From assembly GCA_014549065.1 (NCBI GenBank), contig JACDOX010000044.1, forward strand, positions 992,001-1,056,000: a stretch of DNA of 64,000 bases, in the 5' to 3' direction. A program made the translations under genes and the position numbers. This document shows positions 1 through 12,205 of this stretch, piece by piece. Every line of letters begins with the position of its first letter. Position 1 is the first letter of the stretch. Below the pieces are notes generated by a model. That model made no database searches. It had not been told where the DNA came from and saw nothing but the letters and a program-made list of their open reading frames with translations. The stretch is from Cardinalis cardinalis. Its lineage: Eukaryota; Chordata; Aves; Passeriformes; Cardinalidae.

Positions 1-1754
1 GATGCTTAATAGAAGTATCCAGCCGAGCTCTCATCACATATTTACTAAAAAGACCATGTTAATCCACTCTTTTAGTATTTGTTTGCATCATTTGTTACAA
101 AGGAACATCAGTTTCTACAGCAGAGATTAACTATCTCTTCTGGATTATCTAGCATTTCATGAAATGTATTTCTTTCAGGGGAACCTGCTTGTTGCAGTTA
201 AGCCTCTTTAATGCAGCAGTCATTAATGCTGGGGTTCTACAGGATCCAATTTTAGATCCCATACTGTTTTGTCATTATATATTTCCCATGGGCAGTATTT
301 GATTGCTCTCATTGTTTCCAGTATCTCATACAGATTATCTTCAGATTTGCCTTTTTCTATTCCATCAAAAACTGAATGTTAGAGGTACAGAGTAGTTACT
401 AATTGGTCCATCTCTAGGTCTTTGCACTTCTCACTCATTGGTTCTAAAAATAGATGTTCTGTTTTCCCTGTTGCCAAGGCTTGTAGCCTTGGTGATAAAA
501 AACGAAAGAGGGAAAAAATCAGTCCCTGAAAAACAGTATAGAACTCTTTCTCCTGGGTGAGGGCAAGCAGTTCTAAAGGAGATGAGCTGTTTCACTGGAG
601 TCCTTACAAAGGAACAGATAAAATAATATTAGTACAAAAAGTAGATAACGATGGCTAAAAGGAGTAAAAATTACTGCAAAAAGATGAGCTAACTGCAGAT
701 AATAGATATCATCCCAAGAACCCTTGTGGAAAACAGGATATTTTTGCAGATAGACAGAGGGTGCCAGCGTAAAGAAGCATTTCTTAGGCCATCATCTAGA
801 ATCCATGGTCTCCAAAGCCTCTATGCAACAAGCAGAAATATAAATGTGACAGGGGAGGTGGCAGTGCAGGCCCACATTGTGCAAGATGACACAACTGGAA
901 CATTGAGCTTTTGCCAGTGTAACCTAGAGAGCTTTGGAATTGATAGTCATTTTTCAGGAAACATGTGGACCCACTTGAGAGAGCCCAGTGCAGAGGAGCA
1001 AGATCATAGAAACACAAAGTTTGCAATAATGCATGAGCAGTCCATTTGATTGAGTATCTTGCCCCTAACACTAACAAGCAGTGAGTGTTTAGAGAAAGGG
1101 CGCAAAAAATAAGCATAGAGAAATATGCTTCTTGATGCATTCCACAGAAATTTAGTTAGCTGAAATTTAGGGAATTCCTGTGTTCAAAGATCATGCTCTC
1201 ACGTGTCAATATCATGCTCTTCAGCTGTCGTTTTGGTTTAAATGTTCAATGTACTTTAATTACTTTTTAAGGCACTTAGAATATTTTTATCTTTCAGTAA
1301 AGAGTTCCACCAAAAAGCTTTCTGCCAGAAAGAAAGCAATGAAGCTCTGTAGTGGACTGGAGCTTATGCTGATTTGTCAGTGTATGTCCTCAAAGACAGG
1401 TTAGACAAAAACTGTCTGGCAAAATACAGTGGTAATGTGACTTGGTTTATCTTTTCATGTTGTTTTTGTCCATGCTTTCCTACAACTCTCTGAAAGTGAT
1501 ATCATCCCAGGAAAGAAATCCCTGCTCCCTAAATCCTCTCACACATGAGCCTTTGAAGTCAATTTATTTGCTGTCTCTTTCCCTGCTGTATCTTGCACTG
1601 ATGCCACAGCAGATCAGATGACAAGGCACATGCTAAACCTTGTCTTATAGATGTAACACTAAGTGGGTACAAAACAGTAAGAGGACATCTTCATTTGATA
1701 AGAACTGCCAGAATTGTGTTATTTTGACATTTTGTTCACTGCCAGTTAACTCAG
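1..1754. other. Intergenic or intronic DNA, nothing recognised
   Basis: A/T-rich vertebrate-type sequence. An open frame of 107 codons at 726-1049 overlaps a 114-codon frame on the other strand (796-1140). Neither resembles a protein family I know, and mutual overlap of two unremarkable frames argues for chance. No repeat family, exon or RNA gene recognised. Confidence 0.5.
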
Positions 1755-2110
1755 GTTGTGAAGCAGAGAACAACAGGCCAGCAAATTTAACTTCTGTTTT
1801 GGGAAAGATTTTTAGAATTATTCATAAAGGATGAACTTGTTAGCATGTTAGATAGAAGTCTCTTACACAGTAGCCAAGACAGAGAGCCATGGGTTTAGAC
1901 AGTTAGATCTTGTCAGAAGCACGTGATAGAATTAATCAAGGATCAAGTGGGACATAGAAATTACAGACATTAGGGCATGCTATAGATCTGTTTGACTTTG
2001 ATAAAGTTTCACACAAGAAGTTGATAAGCAAATTCNAAGATTTTAGGGTCAATGAGAGGATGATGAAATGAATGAAAAACTGTCTGAAGTGAAGAATCCT
2101 GAATAAATTG
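1755..2110 (+). pseudogene. Decayed non-LTR retrotransposon reverse transcriptase fragment (CR1/L2/L3-like)
   Basis: Two blocks in one reading frame resemble the reverse transcriptase of CR1/L2/L3-type LINEs. At 1769-1831 the translation NNRPANLTSVLGKIF matches the conserved N-x-R-P-x-x-L-T-S-x-x-G-K-I segment. At 1982-2035 it reads IDLFDFDKVSHKKLISKF, matching the catalytic motif A region, normally D-x-x-x-D-F-x-K-A-F-D-x-V-S-H-x-x-L. Compared with that pattern, about three codons between the two parts of motif A seem to be lost. Between the blocks, near 1888-1920, a frame-shifted HGF-like segment sits where these enzymes carry the H-G-F-R-x-G-R-S-C motif. Stop codons and the frameshift show the copy is dead. 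No YxDD motif or endonuclease domain is visible nearby, so it is a short internal relic. The exact clade is uncertain. The motif order makes a chance match unlikely. Confidence 0.7.
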
Positions 2111-2789
2111 GCACCAACTGAGTTAGAGAACAGAAACCACTGAAAGCATCTGGATTCATTCATTTGTCACTTTAGAAGTTCTCCATACTTTATTCAGATG
2201 CTTAGTTGAATTTAAAATATGACCAGTGTTGCAGAAGAATAGCTGGGGAGATGCAGTAATGAAATATATTTCTACATCTGAGGAAATTTGCTACTTCCCC
2301 CTAAGGGAAAGAAAGAAAAACTTACAGACTGCAATTTCTCTTATTCCAAATATTAAACAGACAAATTCATTTTTTAGATTTTAGACAAATTCATGTTTTT
2401 GGTTTTTTTTTTGTAATGAATTATGAGTTACTGGTTCATAGACACAAACATTGTGAACATCTAAAATGCATGCAAGATGAAATTACTCTGGTGCTTCTTT
2501 TTCCCCTCATTTATGCTCATTGTACATTAGCATAATTGTGTTGATTGCATTCCTACCTTAAGTCTCCCTTTAGTAAGATTTCTCCCTTACACCACCCTCA
2601 AGTGCCCAGTTTCTCATTCATATGCTCAATCTTTTCTTGCATNCTTCTTCCAGCTTTCAAAGACTGAAGTTTAAAGACAGTGTGTGATCTTACAAAAATC
2701 CATTGCTCTTACAGAATCTTTTTCTCAGGAAAAATTCCTCTCTCTATATGAACTAGACCTCAGAGCCGAACTATAGAAGCCTCATCTGG
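2111..2789. other. A/T-rich spacer, nothing recognised
   Basis: A/T-rich sequence with a T run near 2402-2413 and a local near-duplication of a short 'gacaaattcat' motif around 2360-2397. No gene or recognisable repeat family. Confidence 0.5.
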
Positions 2790-2960
2790 TACATAAAGAT
2801 TTGGGCTGGGATTCAATCCTGGGTCAGCTAAAATTTGGCCTCTGAGCAATCCATTTATGTTTTGCCTCAGTGCTTCATTTGTAAAAATGAGAATGATACA
2901 GAGTTATTTTGTAGGCATAATTGGGTAATGAGGCATTTAGCTTTCTGCCATGAGGCAGGG
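2790..2960 (+). mobile_element. MIR-type CORE-SINE remnant (amniote MIR-like)
   Basis: The stretch follows the order of the MIR consensus. First comes a B-box/CORE-like segment, gggattcaatcctgggtc, at 2808-2825. Next is a 'gcctctgagcaatccattta' segment corresponding to the 'tgaccttgggcaagtcactta' part. Then the hallmark 'tttgcctcag...cttcatttgtaaaaatgagaatgata' segment at 2871-2900 matches 'tgcctcagtttcctcatctgtaaaatggggataata'. A diverged continuation corresponds to the 'gaggattaaatga' part. MIRs are non-autonomous tRNA-derived elements that used L2-type LINE machinery and are long dead in birds. The 5' tRNA-like head is mostly unreadable and the edges are approximate. Confidence 0.7.
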
Positions 2961-5628
2961 ATGTGTATTAATAAACAGAATCTTTGTCAACTTAGATCTT
3001 GGGAGAATCATGCTGTACACAGTTCTGTTGGTTTAGAAAACGGGTGTAGGTGTGTGTTTGTACATGCACATACTTGTGTGCCTAAATCCTTTCTTATTTN
3101 TATTGCTGAATGCATTCACAGTGGAGCATACCCTAACAGAGCTAGTATTTATAAAACTAATTCACATTCATCCATACAGGTGGATTCATGATAACAAATG
3201 AATCAGAATTCAGAAACTTTTTATCCAACCTTTTTTTGTTCACTGGTTAACTGAAAGGTTTTTCTTATGATGAAGAAGCACTACTCTTCATTCTGAGAAC
3301 AGCAAAACATCATGCTCTTCATCAGAAAAGCTAGAGAAACTGTATGGGATATATAGTGATTCGTAGGGACAAGGGACATAGACTATCTCCAGCAATGACA
3401 GAGAAACAGATGTTAAGATCTGTTTGGGGTATTATTTTGCTTAAAGTGTGTGTACTACAGTATTACTCTGTTAGCAATATCAGCTGTACAGTGAACACTC
3501 AGACAGAACATAAACAACAGTACTTTAAAACCAGATATTCCCTGAGGAAGTGTAGATTCCCTATTAATCCAAAATTGGAATTGGAAATAATTCTAGAGCA
3601 ATTTTTTGAGTAAACAAGCCAAGAGCAGGCAGGAAGAAAGGAGGTAGCGTGGCTCTCTCACACCTCATTCCCTTAATTCTACGTGAAAAGCCTACAGTTC
3701 CCATTCTTGAAGTACCTAAAAGTACTCTGTCCCACTGCAATTTGCCATTGCAATGAGCTGTCTCTTGGTACAGTCCACATAGATTTTTTCATTCAGTATT
3801 TCATATTTTCATCCCTTTCTTTCCCCCCCCCACCCAAGGTCAAGAGAAACACAGTGTCTCTAAACATCTTGGAAGCTTGTAGCAAGCATTCTGAATTCTG
3901 TATCTCAGCTGGGTTAACAGGAGTGTTACAAATAGAGCATTCCCACATTGCTTATGTCCTGCTGTCTTGAATTGGATAGCTGAGTGACTGAAAACACACT
4001 TTTTATGCTCTAGGGGTGTCCTGGCACCTGAAATATCCCCTTATCATTTTCAATTTTATTTAAAGAAATAGCTTGAAAAATAAAAAGTACAAGAAAATAC
4101 TTTTTTTTTTTCAATGCAAGTTGAATTATTTCTCCTACTTCTAGATGAGTTGATANTTTGCTTTCATTAGATGTGGAATTTTTTTTTTTCATTTATTGAG
4201 TTGTGGGACTAATATAACATGAAATATATAACTTCTAAGTTCAGGAAATGGTTAATGAGGCGAGAGAAATGAGTTCTTACTCTGCTAGATACTTGTACTT
4301 AGGGGACTTCTTCACGCTGAGTCTGTGATAGTTAGGTCAACAGTCTGTTCCAGCAATATGCTAATCAATGCCTTTCCAAACAACAAACTCACAGCTATTT
4401 TTCTCCTGTGGGGAAAGTGGAAAATCCTATAAAGCTTTTATTGACTTTAGGCTCAGGGTTTGGAAGCAACTTGGTTAGTCCTGAGCAAAGTATTGGCTGA
4501 GCCCAATAGGCAGCGGATGGTGAGGGAAGAGTTCTGTCTTTTCAGGTAAATGTCACCACAAGTCAATAAAAGCTACCACATGGGACTTTGAAGGACGTAA
4601 AACAGATTTGACCAGTCAAAAAAAAAAAAGTTCTTAGGCTGCTAGTCCTGTTAATAACCCGATTCCTTATTAGAAACATTGCATGCTAATACCTCTACCT
4701 ATATATTTTCTACTTTCTTCCAAATATGTAATCCATCAGAAATGAAACAAATAACATCTATTTTGAGAAAAAGATTTTCATCTATCCATTTGAAAACTGT
4801 CATTAAGTTTTTCTCTTTATTTTTTTCTTCTATCTTGTGGTTCAAAAAGGAGAACACNAGGTATCCAGCATAAGCCAGGATGCCTTCACTATTAGAACTT
4901 TATTCTATGTACAGCCTCTTTTATTCACATTTGTGAAAGTTCAAAACCTTATGGTTTCTTACTCACACTGTGTATGGTCAAAGTACTAAGGAAACAATTC
5001 AAGGGTTTAAGGTTGAGCTTTTACTACTCTTTTTCTGTCAGTTGCAGGCTACCATTCAAAAAATTTTGGTCTTTCAACATACCTACCTGATCATATACCA
5101 TTTAAAATTGTCTCTGTTTAATCCCTGGATCAAGCTTCCCAAAAAGACTACTGACCTTAATTTAGTCATTAAATTAGATATGTTTCTTTTAATTTAACGT
5201 TCAAGGGGGTATTTTTATTCAAAACTGTAAAGCTACCTTGGAAAGCAACCATGCAGTTACCTTGTGAATTTTGCTGTTGGTTCTGCAAGAGTCTGAAAAA
5301 CTCTTTCACCATTGCAATTTTTCTCCTGATTATTTTAAGTTGTTTTACTCCTAAGGCACTATTTGGGTTTCTTATGGAAATGCCTGATGAGTCTGTCATT
5401 GTTGCTCACTTGTTTCACAAAGTACTGTCACAAGCTGTGTCATAGGCAGTTTTCCTCGTCCCCTAATCAATCTGTCATATCACATGGAGCTTTTCATAAC
5501 AAAGCTCACATGTGAAGGAACTTCTTTGGATAGGACTTCAAAGCTCCTGAACCTTGTGACTGAAGGACCTTGATCAATGTTTGCTTATGAATCACTATTT
5601 AAAGTCAAATCCTAATCACCTGCCTGTA
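2961..5628. other. Gene-free stretch, nothing recognised
   Basis: A/T-rich DNA with short homopolymers, including nine C at about 3823-3831, T runs near 4101-4111 and 4179-4190, and A runs near 4619-4629. A GT/CA-rich patch lies near 3047-3080. Open frames here are all under 120 codons and unrecognised. Confidence 0.5.
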
Positions 5629-5664
5629 GGGAAATGCCTTTTGCAAGGGAAATGCCTTTTGCAA
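5629..5664 (+). repeat. Tandem duplication of an 18-bp unit
   Basis: The unit gggaaatgccttttgcaa occurs twice with no mismatch and no gap (5629-5646 and 5647-5664). The second copy runs into 'ggcaaagg', so 5655-5672 also has weak self-complementarity (ccttttgc / gcaaagg). Perfect identity suggests a recent slippage or duplication event. Confidence 0.9.
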
Positions 5665-5992
5665 GGCAAAGGAAGTTGCAGGAGGTGGTTTAGTTGTTCC
5701 ATACAACAGATGTTTCTATAGGCTAGGAGGCTTTGCAGAAATCCCAAAATTGAGAGAGGATCAATTGTTCAGTGGATTTGAATCAATTTTTTTAAAAAGT
5801 TTGTTGTCTTGAAAATGACTCTGCAGTTTGCTTCTGTTAACATTTCCCCAAGACAGTGGTTTGAAGTCCTTGGTTCTGAAGCTTGTTCCCTTGGCTTTTG
5901 CCTGTATGAACACTCCATTTGAGTGCTCAGTTCTATATTCCTGTGTTACAGGAGTCAAAATAATTGCCAGTGCTTTCAGTTGCTTCCTGAAA
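5665..5992. other. Spacer, nothing recognised
   Basis: Unique-looking sequence between the tandem duplication and the inverted repeat. A 65-codon minus-strand frame at 5761-5958 shows no recognisable homology. Confidence 0.5.
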
Positions 5993-6037
5993 CATTAGCA
6001 TTCCTAAAGAATCAGGAAGGAGGGAGGAATGCTAATG
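5993..6037. repeat. Perfect 13-bp inverted repeat with 19-nt spacer
   Basis: The left arm cattagcattcct (5993-6005) is the exact reverse complement of the right arm aggaatgctaatg (6025-6037). The spacer is A/G-rich. The next outer base pair (5992/6038) does not match, so the arms end there. Each arm carries ATGCTAAT or its complement, one base from the POU octamer ATGCAAAT. The arrangement could be a hairpin, a pair of oppositely oriented protein-binding sites, or the remains of a small inverted duplication. There is no evidence for a transcript. Confidence 0.85.
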
Positions 6038-9000
6038 AGTAGGGATTTTTTTCTGAGTAAACTACAGAACTGTTGTGGTCAGTGGAGTCTCATGCAGAGA
6101 TGAACCACATGCATCAAATTTCAAGTATGAGGGTTTACATATTACTTGGGCAAGCTTTTAGCAAATCAAAATCTGTCTTAAAAGAGCACAAAAGGGATAT
6201 TATCTTACCTATGCCACAACCCACATTGCTAAGTAATTCAGTNGGACAAGATTTAATTAATAACCATCACAGCCTGATAAAGGCAAAGATACTGAAGAGC
6301 TTTAAAAGCCACTTGATCTATCCCAAGGCAGAAGTACACTTGTAATTTAATAATAGTCATGTAGCTANTAATAATTAATTATTTCACCTTCAAAACGATG
6401 GTGGTGTTGTCACTTTGCACATAAGAAAGCAGCAAATTCAGGGAAAGCTTTTCAAAGTCAGCTAACCATTTATGTAGCTATCAAAGGCATCATTGTAAGG
6501 TTTTTCTCCCTCAAGCTTACCTGGTTTTGATAACTNCAAAATAAGTCAGCAGTACTAATGTGTGCCTCAAAAGTTGGTAATACTTCATCTTTCCAAAATT
6601 CAGTTCTGAAATTTGTTGTTAACAGAGCTAAAGGATGTATGTTACATTATTATATAAAGAGATATGTTTCAATAATGTTGAAAGCCTATGCATACCATGG
6701 GTTTTCTTAATTTCATTGGTCATTGTTTTATGACAGTGCTTTACACGAGCTAAAATAACAATGCAACTTTGCATTTTCTTTTCTCTCTCAAGGACCTTTT
6801 TGGAAATGGGATGAGTTATCTCAGATTTTCTAGTGGTAACTGAAATCCCAATAAACAGATAACTCTCTAAACCTCCTAAGTTAGGCTTTTATGTTTAGAA
6901 GAATTTGNAGAGGAACTGGATAACTTTAGTGAGCTGGCAGTCAATGCTCACAGTTTTATGCTGTAGGTCACATGTATAAAATCTGGNTCAGCTCTATAGA
7001 TAACACATAATATCTGTATGATGGCTGATTGGCATCTCATCTGATATAAACTGGTCACGTTTCCCTTGCCTCATTAACCATTTCCTGATGGACAGGTGTC
7101 TACAACTGTCAGAACAGTTTTAAAAAATTTTAATAGAAAAGTGATCATTTAGGAGTAAGGCTCATGTCCTCAATATGGAAGACTAAGAAAGCATAAAAGA
7201 CAGGATGCTCATAGGGTATTTAGATTGATGAAGCCAAAGGTAGTCCATTTCCATAAGAGCAGCATGGTTGCACTCATTCAGCAGATGTTACAGGCTTGAA
7301 TTATAAGGTTTGATTTAAGCTGTAGACTTACATAAGAGGTGTCACAGAAACAAAGTGTGTGTTTGGCACCAGCTTGCTTATATTTTCCAAGAAGTCAAGG
7401 CATGAAGTGGCCCAGAGATTAAAAATGTCTGAATGATTTGTCAGAAAGGGCAGATGAGAAAGCACATAAAAGTTGCTGCTGCATGGAATGTGACACAGTC
7501 ATACATTTTTTCTCCAAAGGCATCAAGTTTATATTCCTTCACAATGTTAAACTTTTACTGAAAATCTGCACTTCTGCAGAGGTTTGGCCTTCAGATCATT
7601 CTTTTGGGGGCCATCTTAAATGCTGCCTGCTGAAAACCATTCTGCTACATAAGTGATACTGCTCCTGGTGAGTGCACTTAAGAGTCTAAATAATTTTTTG
7701 CAAGATTGGAAATTNGAACAAAATTTTCTACTCAAAGGAGTCCTGTGTGGCTCTTTTCTCATTTTATGTCCATATCTCATTACTGTCTGTAATTTAAATG
7801 CCACATGAGGTACATCTGAAAAGAAAAAGTCTTGATTTATAATTAAATAACAGGTCTTAATAATAACTGCTATGCATTTAATGGAGGCCTATGACTACAG
7901 GCTTTTTCCATTTAATAATATAAAGACAATTGCATATCTTCAAGTTTTATTCCAAAATATCATTAAAAAATTCAGAAGTTTCTCTTCTGATATTTGACAT
8001 TTATAACTACCCACATGTTGAAATGGAAGCAGGAAGACAGAAAGTTCTGCCAGGGAGGATTTAAGAGTTTGACCTACACCAAGGCATGGGGTATAATAGT
8101 TTTGTGTTGGTGTTTTAAAAAAATAAAACCTTCTTCAAATTCACTTTGAATAATAGGAGAGATTCAAGTGCAGACAATTATTTATAGAGTTATTTCATTG
8201 TCATTTCAAATAGGATCGTTAATGATAAGAGTGTCTCTTCCCTGTTACATGTGTTCTTTGGAAACAGTTAGATCTCCTGAATAGCTTGTTCTGAACTTAT
8301 TGCTCATTAGGTTTTGACACCCAATTACACATGGCTGTGTAGTGTAAGAAATGCTACTAGGAAACTGGTTTATATAAGTGGATGTTGTTTGAGTTTGGAT
8401 ACTTTATAAATGGCAAGAATTGTACGGTAGAATTTGGTCTTTAACATAGCAAGAGGCCTCTTTATGGCATCTGATACTTTTGTGTCATTTTCCAGAGACT
8501 GCAGATTGGTTACTATTGATACTAGTTAGTCAAGCTGATAACTAATGAATGTAGTACTCCTGCCACAGTTTAAACTGGCAATTTTATCAGACATTAGCAC
8601 CTCAGCTATGTTGTCTCTCAAGTTACAGCTCTGTGTGACAAGAGTATGTTTAGGAAAAAAAAAATGTGGCTATGGTATGACCTGAAACAAACTTGCTTTA
8701 TGGAGATATTTTTTTTTCCCCAGACATAAATTTTAAATTATATCTTATTAGAAAAGCAATCCAGGGGCACTATAACTTGAGTGAAAGACCAGCATTTATG
8801 CACTAATCCTTGTTATTTTTAGTTATTTACTTACAATAGGTTCTCCTTTGTTGGAACTTGCAAAGTTACGTTATTGGAAATAAATCCATTTACAGACTTG
8901 ATTATTGAAAATGCTTGTATTTGAGTTCTTATGTTTGACTGGTAAGAAGAGCAGCTTTGTTTCTGAAATGCCAAATGCTTGTGGTTACATACAATACATT

Positions 9001-9738
9001 TCCTTGGATACAAGTTGTACCTTATGCCAATCAACATTAATATCTGTCTCCTGTTCTCTTAGAATTGGAGTACAGTATTTCATCTGCCATCTCCTTTCTC
9101 CTTGAAGATACTGGGCCAGTATTCAAGATCAGGATCTATGTAGTCCCATCTGGCTATAAAAACTAGCCAAGCATACTTTGTTCTGCTGAGAGTTGATGTC
9201 ACAAATAACCACAACTATTTTGTTTCTCAAAGGCAATAGATTTGCAAATGTTTGGAAGTAGCACAGATTCTCTCCTTCCCATTTTGCATTCTGTGAGTAG
9301 TACTGATCAAACTACACCATTTGTAAAAGTAAGCTCTCACTAAAGGGACTGTTATTTTAATCCAATAGATACATACAAATTCTGAGTCCTTCACCTTCAA
9401 AGTAAGCATTTTTAGTGAAGGAAATAGAAAAAAAAATCAATTTAACTTTATTCCATATAAGTTTAGTTCAAAGTAGCTTGGGCACAAATTCAGGATATTC
9501 TGAGGATTGGAGCTCCACTCCTTACAAGCAAATCCTTGTAGCTAGAACTTCTCAACATGGAATTGGAGTTCGTACTACAAGTTAGAGGACCTTGCTTTTA
9601 ACTGGGGAATACAGGCGCTTGAGACTTCAAACAGTTTGAAAATTTGGACCCCACTATTTTAACCCTAGATGACCTTTCCCCCCCCTCTATTTTAGTGCCT
9701 GCTTCTCTTTTGCTATTTCTTTAACATGTTACTATATC
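6038..9738. other. Gene-free stretch, nothing recognised
   Basis: A/T-rich sequence with scattered ambiguous bases (for example 6243, 6367, 6537, 6908). No open frame above 100 codons and no repeat family recognised. Short A or T runs occur near 8656-8665 and 8709-8718. Confidence 0.5.
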
Positions 9739-10246
9739 ATGGAATCATAGAATCATAGAATGGATTGGGTTAAAGGGACCTTAAAGGTAGTCTATTTCCA
9801 ATTCCCCTGCCATGGGCAGGGAAACTTGCACTAGACCAGGTTGCTCAGGGTCCCATCCAACCTGGTCCTGAACGTTTCCAGGGATGGGACATCCACAGAT
9901 TCTCCTAGAAACATCTTCCAGAGCCTCACCACTCTCACAGTAAATAATTTCTTCCTAATATCCAATCTAAACCTACTCTCAGTTTAAAGGCATTCCCCCT
10001 TGTCCTGTCACTACAAGGGACAGTAAAAAGTCCCTCTCCANCTTCCCTGTAGGCTCCCTCTAGGTACTGGAAGATGGTGTATGGTCTCTGTGAAACCTTC
10101 TCTTCTCCAGGCTGAGCAGTCCCAGCTCTCTCAGCCTGTCTTCATCAAAGAGGAGCTCCCGCTCTTTGAGCATCTTTGTGGGTCCTCTGGGCTCACTTGA
10201 ACACATCCATGTGCTTCTTATGTTGGGGGCCTCAGAGCTGGATGCA
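9739..10246 (-). mobile_element. CR1 LINE, 5'-truncated copy
   Basis: CR1 is the dominant LINE of birds; copies are usually 5'-truncated, as here. The plus strand starts with the complement of the CR1 3' end, a doubled 'aatcatagaatcatagaatgg', so the element lies on the minus strand with its 3' end at about 9739. Moving right, the sequence follows the avian CR1 3' region: the 'gacctt' tail segment, 'caacctggtcctgaacgtttcc', 'ttcttcctaatatccaatct', 'ccccttgtcctgtcactac', 'ttctccaggctgagcagtcc', and 'gttgggggcctcagagctgg' near 10221-10240. Similarity stops near 10246, which I take as the truncation point. The protein-coding part is broken by mismatches and no target-site duplication is evident, as expected for CR1. 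It carries one ambiguous base. Confidence 0.95.
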
Positions 10247-12138
10247 TCTCCTTAGATCTCACAGAACAGATTCTGAAATTCCTGGAAGTTGTTTAACATC
10301 TTGTTGTGGTTTGTCAGGACTCATTTCATCCCATCATCAACATATGAACAGTGGTAAAGAAAAAGTGGACTTAGGGCTTAGATTTAAGATACAAACTGAA
10401 ACTGGGGGAAAGATTTTTTCTGTGAGATAACAGAAATAGGAATGCCTTGGAAAATTATGACAGTATAGATANAATTTTGCAAGTTATTAAAGTGCATATG
10501 GAAGTGAAGGGTAGCTAAGATGGTGAAACTAGAACATATATTTATAATGATAAGAAATCTATNAAGAATAACCAATGCTTGAAATGTAGAAAGAAAAGTA
10601 TATTATAGGAGCATCAGCTATTGTCTTAGCTGTGCAGATGGGATAGGGATTCACAGAGCTTTTCAAAAAATGACTGGTATTTTGGTAATTAATGAGATTT
10701 TAGAGGTATAAATTCAGATTTTTAAAATTAAATAAACAGTTTAATGCAACAAGGCCAATATGCTCTCTCTGCCTTATCAAACTCGTAGCAAGCACTCCTG
10801 TGTGAGGGGTCTTTCAACTATAAAAGCCTGCTTGGTTCTNTACTGAATCCTAGGGGGCTGACTGGGGAGAAGGGGACCTTGGGACACTGCTTCAGTTCAC
10901 TTCCACTGAGAAGCAGATTCTTGGAGAGTGCTGGAACCAAAATAAATTTTAACAACAACTAAAGACTAGTCCCACATTACTTCCAGTACAGAATGTTTTA
11001 AAGCTGCTTTTTCCTCCCACTCTCCAATTCCTGTCATAAGTACATCTCAGCTCAACAAAGGAGCTCAGTAGGCTGGCCAGAAGGAAGGAAAATATGAGGA
11101 AGTGTAAATATGTGTTTGGAACCCTGGAGTGGTAAAGAGCTGGGCTTGATGATGTCCTTTAAGAATCAACTGAATACTTGCATACAATAATAATAAAAAT
11201 AATAGCAGTTAAATTATTTTGCACTATTATTTTGTTGCTATTTAAACAAANTTTTTTCAGAAAAATCCTGCAAGTTTTATTGCAGAAATTAAGTAGAATA
11301 TAGTGTGCTTTAGTGATATTCACATAAAGAAAAATAGANTAAGCAGAACATTGCACCTTCCAGTGAATAATTCTTAAAGGGCCTTAGAACTACTACTGGG
11401 TATTTTAGAAACAGAGGGAGCTAACCCCAAATTTAAATTGCCTAGAGCAGAGCCTCAGTGAAGCTTGGGTGCCAAGGTTCAAAGCTATGACATGAAAATG
11501 TCAGTTTAAGTGCTCTTTATACCCAGAGGCATTTAAGTTCCAGGAGCATGGTAGTTCTTGGACAAATTTCCTGCAACTTTGTTCATATATTCCTAGAAAT
11601 GCAAAAGGTTTGACAGAANGTCCAGCTGTTATTAAGGCAGATATCCAGCTTGTATTATCTCAGTCCTGAGCAGGAGCCAGAGCTTCTTTCCAAACACCCT
11701 GAGAAGTTCAAACCAGGAAGCCATCTCAGAATATTTGTAATCTGTACCCAGAACCAAGTTCCCAAATCCAGTGATGACTGCTCCTACTTTTGGTGTGTAG
11801 AGTAAAAACCCCATTAGAAAATTTATNTATTAAGTGGGGGACTTAAAAGTTCAGTTCCACTGTGTTTTCACATGATTTTACTGTGATCATGTATAAAATT
11901 ACTTTTTTCCTTCCAGGATATAGGTGAATGTTTAAACACCAGCCATAGGTAACACTGAACGGCACATCTCTGTTCTTGTTGAAATTCTGTTGCAGTACAA
12001 AAGCATTTCCTAGGTCAGTGAGAAAGAGTAAACTTGGGGATGAATCCACAGTCTGGAACACTTGACTGGAAAGGGGAATGCTAGATATGAGCTGAAAGAC
12101 TGTTGGCTCAGTTTTGATTTCTAGGGTCTTCCAAGTAA
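10247..12138. other. Gene-free stretch, nothing firm
   Basis: Mostly A/T-rich. A short 'gggcttgatgatgtccttt' at about 11141-11160 resembles the last part of CR1 ('ttggactcgatgatctt'), but it lacks the octamer tail and is too short to call. A run of AATAAT-type sequence follows near 11185-11205. No gene recognised. Confidence 0.45.
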
Positions 12139-12205
12139 AATAGCCTTGTGGTTAAAGCANTCTTCATGTTAGAGTTGCTGGTTTGAATCAACTCCCATAG
12201 CAAGT
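12139..12205 (+). mobile_element. Possible MIR-like SINE head (tRNA-related)
   Basis: The segment 'tagccttgtggttaaagca' at 12141-12159 resembles the A-box side of amniote MIR-type SINEs ('ggcctagtggttaaagca'). About 22 bases on, 'ggtttgaatca' at 12180-12190 resembles a polymerase III B box (GGTTCRANNCC). Spacing and order fit a tRNA-derived head. The downstream body is too diverged to follow, although 'ctctgtcctcag' near 12250 may be a remnant of the 'ctgtgcctcag' part. Chance cannot be excluded. Confidence 0.4.

Noticed and set aside
11135..11165. Possible CR1 3'-end scrap (gggcttgatgatgtccttt)
   Set aside because: Only about 20 bases match and the CR1 terminal octamers are absent.
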